Part shown: piece by piece, positions 56,372 through 64,000 of the stretch
How positions within the stretch are numbered: the first letter of the stretch is position 1
Layout of the letters: each line of letters begins with the position of its first letter
NCBI GenBank assembly: GCA_902805475.1
Contig: CADCSX010000006.1
Span: 744,001 to 808,000, forward strand
Source of the DNA: Entonaema liquescens
Taxonomy: Eukaryota > Ascomycota > Sordariomycetes > Xylariales > Xylariaceae
Direction: 5' to 3'
Length of the DNA: 64,000 nt
Made by a program: the position numbers and the translations under genes
The notes under the pieces: generated by a model
The model's input: only the letters and a program-made list of their open reading frames with translations
The model's database searches: none
Told to the model about the DNA's origin: nothing

Positions 56372-57524
56372 ATTGTCGTCCAGTGTGAGGTTTGTGATTA
56401 CGAAGTCCGATTGGAAAGGACTCCGCAATCGAAAGTCGTGTTAGAAGTAAATGATATAGTAACTCTTTGAAGTATCCGATTGAGAGTATTATCGATTTGA
56501 TGTCGCGCGATGCGAAATGGAGGTTTAGGCGATAGCGGATAGATGCCTATTGTAGTACGTATGCCATACTAACTTTAGGTTAGGTTATGTTAGGGTGTCG
56601 GGATGTGGGATGTGGGATGTAGGATGTAGGATGTAGAATGTATGTAGGTTCTATATTATTAGCAACTGGAAGTTGCAGATGCGGAACAGGTCAACCCCAT
56701 TTGACAAATGGCATCAGCTGCTTTAGCCCGAAAAGGTTGAGGCTCTTTCCATCACGTGATTGAAGATTCACTCACATGTGGATGTACCTGTTTCCCCGGG
56801 TGCACGGGTACACGTATAGATGTGCTGGAGGTAATGCTAGGTACCTATGTGTTTAGCCGTCACTTTAATTATGTCACACCTCCTACGTTAGGTATTTCCC
56901 TTTTCCCTTATATGGAAGGTATAAAGGAAAAAGGAAGAAAGCGCGATATTCATCCAAAGACATATAAACAGCAGTAGCACGTGGGACATGTTACCTTAGG
57001 TACATGTACCCAAGATAAGCTCAAGCTGCTTTAGCTTCAAAAGTTGTTCCTGGTATTCGGCCGACGTAACCACCGAGGCACCTCGCACTTACCCAATTGC
57101 ATCATAGCATTCTAAAACTTAGGATACCCCAGGCGGGGTCGTGATTTTCTTTCCCACCACTCCTACTACGTTCATTAGGTAATTGGATGTACCCAGGTGT
57201 TTGCTTGCGGTATGCCCGTAGACCTAGGTACCTAACTGGTGATCAATTCAATGGGCCGATAATTCCCTGAGGTACAATACATATAATACACCGTAGCTAT
57301 CCGTCACCTCACTTCCTTGTGCTCTCGCATCCTCTTGCTTGTTCTTTGAGGTAAATACTTGCATGTTTTTCTACTTTTCCATTTTTGAATAACTAGAACA
57401 CTCTCCGTTAAGTTTGCTTAAGCTTCAAGCCGCGTCGCCTTCCAGTAATAAGAGCACCTTTGTCTCTCATATACCTACCAAGTATTATCTTTATAGTCCA
57501 GTTTGGTCTTTCCCTCCAGTCGCA
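56372..57524. other. Divergent intergenic between ADA2 and GAL7
   Basis: About 1.15 kb holding both promoters. It contains the heptamer array at 56600-56648 and several palindromic TAGGTACCTA-like motifs near 56838 and 57227. A 73-codon ORF (56756-56977) lacks support. Confidence 0.5.
56600..56648. repeat. Heptamer minisatellite (GGGATGT)n
   Basis: About seven diverged copies of a 7-bp unit (GGGATGT, AGGATGT, AGAATGT) about 230 bp upstream of the ADA2 start codon. Divergence is by transitions, from GGGATGT to AGGATGT to AGAATGT. Confidence 0.85.
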
Positions 57525-58879
57525 ATGCCTGACAAGATTCTCGATGATATCTCTCATCGGCGCTATAATCCGCTCAGGGGGTCATGGCTTTTAGTTTCCC
57601 CTCACAGGACGAAGAGGCCTTGGCAGTAAGTGTGTTATATTGTATCTCTGCTTCGTACATGGAAGAAAAGAGTTGCTCACCAGATCCTCGGCTAGAGGTC
57701 AGCAAGAAGCCCCAGGAATCATCACACTACCTGAGTATGACCCGAAGGCAAGTAAAACGTTTTCATATTTCGGTAAAACTAGAGAGTTTTATCATTAACG
57801 TCGTCAAGTGCTACCTGTGTCCTCGAAACTCGCGAGCGCAAGGCGATGCGAACCCCGATTATAGCCAGACTTTTGTGTTCGTAAATGATTATAGCGCTGT
57901 GAAGGAGCAGCAACAGGATTATGAGGCGGAACCTTCAAGCGATGGTAATGAGCTCACCCATAATCGCCTCTTTCTTTATGATTGGGTTTAGCTAATCAGA
58001 ATAGATCTCTCCTCATTGCTACTTCGCGCCGAGGGCGTCAAAGGCAAATGCTTCGTCTTGACATTTTCGCCTAAGCACAACCTCACCCTTGCCGATATGC
58101 CCGCAGCGGAGACTCTTCCGATTGTCGAAACGTGGACAAGGATTTATGCTGCCCATCTCGCGCCGACCAACCCTCTTTCCCAAGTTGCCGCCAAGCTCGA
58201 TCTCCTGAATCGCAAGGCACCTCCGGAGACTCTGGTGCCGCCGCCCACGCAGCAGTTGCGATATATGCAGATTTTCGAGAACAAGGGCGCTGCAATGGGA
58301 TGCTCAAACCCTCATCCGCACTGCCAAATCTGGACAACCAGTACACTACCGGAAGAACCAGCCGCGGAAATTGTCCAGATGACCAAATACAGAGCCGAGC
58401 ACCAAGGGCGACACCTACTGGGTGACTATGTCAAGTTGGAATTAGAGAAACAAGAGCGTATCGTATACCAAAACGAGTCTTTCTTAGTGGTCTGTCCATG
58501 GTGGGCGATCTGGCCTTTTGAGGTCATGATTATCGCCAAGCGGCACGTCCGAGCGTTAGTGGACCTAACTGAAGAGGAGAGGTTCAGGTTTGCCGATGCT
58601 ATACATGAGGTAACGAGGAGATACGATAACTTGTTCGAGACAAGCTTTCCCTATAGCTCTGGCATTCATCAAGCTCCACTGGAAGGGACAGAGGAGGAGA
58701 TCGAGAACAGTTGGTTCCATATGCACTTTTACCCACCTCTGCTACGGTCGGCCACCGTAAGAAAATTCTTGGTGGGATATGAATTGATGGCGGAACCACA
58801 GCGAGACATTACCCCCGAACAAGCCACGGCAAGGCTGAGGGATTGCGCAGGGGAGCTGTACCGAAAAAAGCTCCAATAA
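57525..58879 (+). CDS. GAL7: Galactose-1-phosphate uridylyltransferase
   Basis: Leloir-pathway enzyme exchanging UMP between UDP-glucose and galactose-1-phosphate. Four exons: 57525-57625, 57696-57747, 57809-57944 and 58005-58879, total 387 aa. Introns: GTAAGT...TAG (70 nt), a GC-AG intron with donor AAG|GCAAGT (61 nt), and GTAATG...TAG (60 nt). All joins recreate family sequence: SPHRTKRPWQ|GQQEAP, LPEYDPK|CYLCP and SSD|LSSLLLRAEGVKGKCF. Zinc ligands are in CYLCP and downstream histidines. The nucleophile motif NPHPHCQ has His200 and His202. RYMQIFENKGAAMGCSNP and AIWPFEVMIIAKRH are further signatures. Length is typical. GAL10 is the only other galactose gene in the window. Confidence 0.96.
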
Positions 58880-59095
58880 CGAGAGGATACCATCCAATGA
58901 ATATTAGTAGCAAAGGTAATATAACATTAGATATTCATACCTATCCAATTGACAATATATATCGCAGATCTCCATGGCCTTCGCATTATGGATACACCCC
59001 GCATCAAACTTATCGATTATATGTTTTAATTACCTATATTCCTGATAACATATTCCCATTAAACCTCCATCTTCGAGGAGCCTATTCTTCAAGGC
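58880..59095. other. Short convergent spacer GAL7-ERG28
   Basis: Only 216 bp separate the GAL7 and ERG28 stop codons, so their 3' UTRs probably overlap. No gene is present. Confidence 0.6.
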
Positions 59096-59695
59096 TTAGG
59101 CTTCGACGTAGAAGTGGTACTGGCTAATCATCCACGCAATACCGACGGTGGCGAAGAAGAAGGTCGTCGCGACTGGACCCATGTATGCTGTCTTATAAAA
59201 AGCGAATTCGGAGCCGAAATGAAAAAGCGCAACGACGTAAGTCCATATAGTAATTTGGTAGACGGGAGCTAGGTGCAGATTGTAGCTAGCGTAAAGACGC
59301 ACGATAGCCGATACGATAGTATAAGTGCCGAATAATCTGGCAGCAAGGGGGGTGACTTGGTCTTGAGAACGCCCGGCTTTGGGATTGGACGTTGCGGGGA
59401 CAAGTTTTCGAGTCGAATCTTCCGGGTCGAAGGTATCCGACTTGGGACCTAAGGAAGGGTTCGGTACGAATTGGCCGTTGTAGAGGCGTCTCGAAAAGTG
59501 TAATGTTATATAATTCTGAACGGCGTTTCCCACCGCAAGGACAGAGGTCTATAATTTCGATTGGTTAGTTGGAAGAAGCGAGAAAAGGAAAAAGAAGGGG
59601 TTAGCTAGGAAGGTGAGGCGAATTTCGCATACCAGCATCATATAGTATGGCAAATAACCCTTAGCAGGAGGCAGATAAGCTTTAAGAAGATCCAT
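59096..59695 (-). CDS. ERG28: Erg28-like ergosterol biosynthesis scaffold protein
   Basis: ER membrane protein that tethers the C-4 demethylation enzymes (Erg25, Erg26, Erg27). Two exons, 59633-59695 and 59096-59548, intron GTATGC...TATAG (84 nt), 171 aa, starting MDLLKAYLPPAKGYLPYY. Four hydrophobic segments are visible: residues about 14-30 across the intron (LPYYMML|TSVLAVGNAVQNY), LFGTYTIVSAIVRLYASYN, VYQITIWTYVVALFHFGSEFAFYKT and VATTFFFATVGIAWMISQYHFYV. The LSARLFGTWT-like and RLYAAYN-like motifs are family hallmarks (here TPLAARLFGTYT and RLYASYN). A polar insert (about 50-75) makes it longer than yeast Erg28. It is divergent to the ketoacyl-CoA reductase gene. Confidence 0.92.
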
Positions 59696-60221
59696 GATGA
59701 CTGATACGTTGGTCGACCCAACTTTTTGGCTAGTGAGTGAATGGGGATGTTTAGTATATAAGGTAGAGGGAGAAGGAGAAAAGGAGGCCGTCAAGGTTGT
59801 CGTAGCAATATTGGCCGACTTAAAGCTACTTCAAAAGGTCGTACTACCACATTATCTAAGCCTGGGTACCTACATTAAGTAAGTAGGTGTAGTGGTAAGT
59901 TAGTATACTCATACGTATACCGACCCATTATCTTATAGGTATTTCACAGGGATACATACGCTAGTGTGCTTGTACCTATGTAAGCTACCACCTAAGCTCC
60001 AGGGCTACCTTCCTAGGTACATATCACTAACCTATCAGAGTATTGATGTCCCACCTTAGCTTCCAATTGATTTTCTTTACTTGAGTTCGGAAAACCCCAA
60101 CAGCACACCACCACACAATACCTTTCTTCTTACCTTTTCCCCATCCATTTACAAAGGATAGGATTGCACGTATTATAGGACAATCTTTGAGGGGTGCTTG
60201 TCATACCTCATTCTATCCAAT
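59696..60221. promoter_or_regulatory. Divergent promoter region ERG28 / ketoacyl-CoA reductase
   Basis: 526 bp between start codons of two divergently transcribed ER lipid-synthesis genes. Several TACCTA/TAGGTA motifs occur (59866-60030). Shared regulation is plausible but inferred only from the arrangement. Confidence 0.45.
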
Positions 60222-61303
60222 ATGGATTCTGTCAGCGAGGGTCTCGCTTCTATCCCACAGAGTGTACTGTTGACCTTTGCGGGACTCGGAGCTCTCTTTA
60301 CAACTTTCAAAGCGTTGAACTTTCTTCGTTTCTTCTTAAACACTTTCATCCTCAGCGGTACCAACGTAAGTTCCTATTTACATATACAATAATATTACAC
60401 TTTCTTCTATATATTATATCTCTAACACTTGTAAACCCCACGATTTAGCTCAAGAAATATGGAAAGAAAGGTAGCTGGGCTGTTGTGACGGGTGCATCTG
60501 ATGGCTTAGGGAAAGAATTTGCTACCCAGCTCGCCGCTAAGGGCTTCAACCTCGTTTTGGTATCTCGTACCCTATCCAAGTTAGAGGCATTATCGCAAGA
60601 GTTGGAGAGCAAATTCACGGGCCTGCAAACGAAGGTGCTTAACATGGATTTCTCCGCTGACGATGGGGCCGACTACGCCCGTCTCGCCGATATAATTACC
60701 GGTCTCGACATCGGCATTCTTATCAACAATGTCGGCCAGAGCCACCACACTGCTGTGCCTTTCCTGCTCACCGAACCGAAGGAGATTCAAGATATTGTCA
60801 CTATCAACTGCTTGGGCACTCTGAAGGTTACCCAGCTTATTGCTCCGGGGATGCAGGCCCGAAAGCGTGGTTTGATTCTCACAATGGGTAGTTTTGGTGG
60901 ATGGATTCCGACTCCTTACTTGGCTACCTACTCGGGTAGCAAGGCGTTCCTGCAGCATTGGTCCTCCGCTCTTGCGGCTGAGCTCAAGCCGAGTAACGTC
61001 GATGTTCAGCTATGTCTCAGCTACCTCGTCACGACAGCGATGAGCAAGGTACGACGCGCCAGCGCACTTATTCCTAGCGAGAAACAATTTGTGCGAGCTG
61101 CTCTGGGCAAGATCGGACTGGGAGGCTGGCAAAGCGTGGCATATACCTATACACCGCACTGGAGCCATGCACTGATGGCCTGGGTTATTGAAAGCACCCT
61201 AGGCGTCGGCCACTGGTTCTGCATCTGGGTCAACTTAAAGATGGAAATGGATATCCGAGACCGCTATCTGAAGAAAGCAGCCCGGAACGCTAAGAAGGAG
61301 TAA
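60222..61303 (+). CDS. IFA38: Very-long-chain 3-ketoacyl-CoA reductase
   Basis: ER short-chain dehydrogenase performing the first reduction of the fatty-acid elongation cycle. Two exons, 60222-60365 and 60449-61303, intron GTAAGT...TTAG (83 nt), 332 aa. An N-terminal membrane segment (VLLTFAGLGALFTTFKALNF) precedes the catalytic domain. Conserved motifs are WAVVTGASDGLGKEF with TGASDGLG at 62-69, INNVGQSH, MGSFGGWIPTPYLATYSGSKAF with Tyr209 and Lys213, and a C-terminus ending in lysines (RNAKKE), as in other family members retained in the ER. Length and layout match fungal orthologues of yeast Ifa38. The gene lies head to head with ERG28. Confidence 0.95.
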
Positions 61304-62486
61304 TTAAGCTTGATGCAAAGCTCTCCGGAGACTAAAACGGATACAGCCGTAGGTTCTGTATAGGCAAGGTTAAAGAATGGAAAAGGGTTGTAGTTGGGGT
61401 TGACTTTAATTATGAGAGCAAAAAGACAACTGGTACCATGCTATTTTATCTGATTCAAATGTACCTCAACGCTCTTATTTCTCATAACTACCTAATTTTT
61501 GGAAGATAATGATATTTTTGATGACATTTTTAGACTTGTTTTATTATATAGAATACGTCATTGTCCTATCAGTATGCATATCCGATGTTTTACTAGTTCA
61601 TGTGCTAACGTTGGATATCCCAACACAAGATTTATATCTAATCATAAGTTCAAGTACCTACCCGTTGGGTACTTGGATACTTGGGTAAGTGCAATTGTAC
61701 ATTAATGTTATGGTGACACAAAAGTAGGTTGTTTTCTATGGCTCTTTATTGATGTCTTGAATCGCATTGTGTGTGCCTGAGAATTGGAGGTGAAAGTCAA
61801 AGATTTGAGCATTTGAACCAATGATTTAAACCAATGACGTTGATGTTTGCTTGTGTAAGTACCTACATACCTGCATAAAGTCGGTACAAAATAGACACAT
61901 ATATGCAGTACTCAGCAGGTAGTCCCACTTATTAACATAGCTTAAGGCTTTAATAGGATTAGTGCCAGTGAGTCGCGACATGGGAAAAAAATGGACAAGC
62001 TACGGCCTCAGCAACCAAAGCAACGAAGCGCGTACCGTCAAAGCTTCCCGCTTCCGAATTTCGAAAAAATAAGCTAAACATATTATATTTCCAGCATCAA
62101 GCTTTTTTCCCTCTCTAATACTAATTACCACATCTTAAAACCAAGTTCTGTCCAAAGCTGATAATTGACAACAGCTGACAGTAACTTGCGTATTTTTTGT
62201 TTTTCTTTTCCAACCTAAGTTTCTCTTGATTAAGGAACTTGGGAGCTAAAGGACGAAATTCCAAACAGGGAGCGTAACCGTGGTTCCCCTTCTCCCATCT
62301 TCCTTCGCCCTCGCCTTGTTATCATCTCTAGAAGGAACTAAACTTCGACGTTGCCATTGATGCTCCGATAGCAGATCGGTGCCTTGCCCGCCTGCATTGG
62401 CTTTATCCTTTCATCCCAATTGACCAACCCTCCTTCTTCATTGCCGCGCCTGATCTATTAGATCCAGGCGCATACGCACCATCGCC
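61304..62486. other. Intergenic, Nup170 promoter
   Basis: About 1.2 kb between two plus-strand genes. A small ORF at 61499-61705 is unsupported. C/T-rich sequence at 62290-62450 precedes the Nup170 start codon and fits a fungal promoter/5' UTR. Confidence 0.5.
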
Positions 62487-64000
62487 ATGGCCTTCCCGCA
62501 GACACCATCTCATTCGTTGCCCGGCGCTTTCTTGCATACGCCCGCCATCGCATCGCGTCTCAACAGCCAGCAAGATCCGGTCCGTCGCCGCTTATTCCCA
62601 CCTACTCCAGCTCCTAGCGGTGAAGTCGCAGGTTTAGGTCAAGTCCACGGACTCGGGCTTAATGCTCCCACTCAGCCCGCCGAAGAGCAGATGATGCGAA
62701 CAGGATTACAAGTTCAAAATATGCCTCCTCAACCGCCGCTGGCCAAGGCTGCTTCCTATATTAACAATGCATTAGCTAAAGATAGGGATTATCCACAGCT
62801 TGATTCCTACTGTAGACGTGAGTAATTTCTTTTATAACTAGTCTCATTGACGAGTTCAGTTCTAAAGACCATATCTACCGCAGAAATATCTTCCGATTAC
62901 GATGTCACTAGAGATGACTCCGCATGGGCTCCTTTTCAGAAGACAAATATGTATCCCATCCCTCAAAACGTTCTCGAACAGTATAACAGGGCCGAAGTAT
63001 CTACGATGATGGGGTTGTTTGCCGAGCTGAACCACGCCTGGGTAACGATTGATAACTGTCTATACTTATGGGATTACACGCACCCCAACCCGGAACTGAC
63101 TGGTTACGAAGACAGCCAGCATAGTATCACCGCCGTGAAGCTTGTTGCCCCCAGGCCTGACGTGTTCAATAAGGTCATTACGCACATATTAGTTGTGGCT
63201 ACAACCTCGGAGATGTTTCTCTTAGGAGTTGCGGCTAGAGATGCTCCAGGTGGCGCTAAGGCTATTGATCTTTACGGAACTAGGATGTCTTTACCTCTCA
63301 AAGGCTTAGAAGCGCGCGTTATAGCTGGCTCTGCAGATGGTCGCATATTCTTCTCTAGTCAAGCGGATAGCGATATCTACGAGCTTAAGTACCAGCAGGA
63401 AGAAAAGTGGTTTACCAATAGGACGGAAAAAATTAACCACACGTATCGCCCGTGGACCGCCGCAGTCCCCAATCCGACACAAATTCTCTGGGGCAAGAGT
63501 ACGAATGAGCATATTGTGGATATAGTCGTGGATGATAGCAGGAGTCTCCTGTACTCTCTTTCTAACATGTCAACTGTCCGCACCTACTACATGGAACCGC
63601 CGAATAAGCTCACCAAGGTTATTGAGAAAACCAAGGATGACTTTTTGCGCGATATCGCCCATGTGCTTAGCGTTGTTACACCTCTACTTAACGAGCGAAT
63701 CGAGATCGTGTCGATTAGTCCCATCTCCGCCGTTGAAGATTTCAAGGTCCACCTTATGGCCTTAACAAATACAGGGTGCCGTCTTTTCATGAGCGCCACC
63801 AGTGCTGCCTCATACATGCACAATTCTTCGAACCAAGCGCCACAGAGCATGCAGCTCCAATCCATTAAATTCCCTCCACCCGATCAGCGAAGGGCTAGTA
63901 GAGTTGACCGGTTTGGGAGTATTGCTGAACAGGTCGATATTCAGGGAAAAGCTCTTGACGCGAGCCGACGAGGAATCCGCTTCGCGCCGGGCTATTTTCT
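62487..64000 (+). CDS. NUP170: Nuclear pore protein of the Nup155/Nup170 family (5' part, cut by window end)
   Basis: Inner-ring scaffold nucleoporin. Exon 1 is 62487-62817 and exon 2 runs from 62884 past the window end. The intron is GTGAGT...GCAG (66 nt). About 482 residues are visible, and family members are usually about 1350 aa. The N-terminus is a Pro/Gln-rich disordered leader (MAFPQTPSHSLPGAF). The beta-propeller domain starts around residue 95 (ASYINNALAKDRDYPQLD). Family landmarks are YPIPQNVLEQYNRAEVSTMMGLF, WVTIDNCLYLWDY, LAGSADGRIFFS-like VIAGSADGRIFFS, RTYYMEPPNKLTKVIEKTKDDFLRDIAH, and LMALTNTGCRLFMSAT. The frame is open to the last base. No internal defects are seen. Confidence 0.95.

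Overview
This window is nuclear DNA from a filamentous ascomycete (Pezizomycotina, most likely a Sordariomycete). The evidence is that most genes are split by short (about 45-175 nt) introns with GTRNGT-type donors, the protein set is typical of moulds (cellobiose dehydrogenase with a CBM1, Sad1-type SUN protein, Ada2, Dbp4, Erg28, Nup170), and gene-rich DNA is interrupted by extremely AT-rich blocks with the look of repeat-induced point mutation (RIP). All intron/exon models were built by hand from splice sites and reading frame. Every multi-exon model sums to a whole number of codons, except Nup170, which leaves the window.

Layout. 1-10.5 kb: a hairpin-rich repeat copy, a doubtful 66-codon ORF, a GFA-domain protein (1232-1865, -), a cysteine-rich zinc-knuckle protein (2654-4159, -), an 11-exon secreted cellobiose dehydrogenase (5356-8472, +), and an unknown gene with a one-base frameshift in a C-run (9336-10500, +). 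11-22 kb: an Mpv17/PMP22-family protein (-), a giant ankyrin-like super-repeat protein of 1848 aa (-), and GAL10 (-). 22.2-23.2 kb: a small AT island holding a decaying 9-nt repeat. 24-32.6 kb: SUN-domain protein (+), FAD synthase (-), Dbp4 RNA helicase (-). 32.8-43.7 kb: an AT block of about 11 kb with no ORF of 60 codons, two tandem arrays in perfect register (10 x 36 bp, 7 x 31 bp), and one clean 186-bp hairpin element flanked by a 9-bp target duplication. 44.2-48.7 kb: a divergent choline oxidase-like/betaine aldehyde dehydrogenase pair sharing a 1.2-kb promoter region. 49-64 kb: a small membrane-like protein (-), a second copy of the first hairpin repeat, a rhodanese/Cdc25-like protein (-), a putative O-fucosyltransferase-like membrane protein (-), ADA2 (-), GAL7 (+), ERG28 (-), a 3-ketoacyl-CoA reductase (+), and the 5' part of a Nup155/Nup170 nucleoporin (+), cut by the window end.

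Functional links: GAL10 and GAL7 are two Leloir-pathway enzymes about 36 kb apart. The choline pair would make glycine betaine. ERG28 and the ketoacyl reductase are neighbouring, divergently transcribed ER lipid-synthesis genes. The rest are housekeeping genes without operon-like organisation. I see no CRISPR, tRNA or rRNA, no intact transposase and no secondary-metabolite cluster. The most unusual material is non-coding: the RIP-like islands, the post-RIP hairpin element, the in-register tandem arrays, and an apparent excess of GC-AG introns (3 of 28 inferred).
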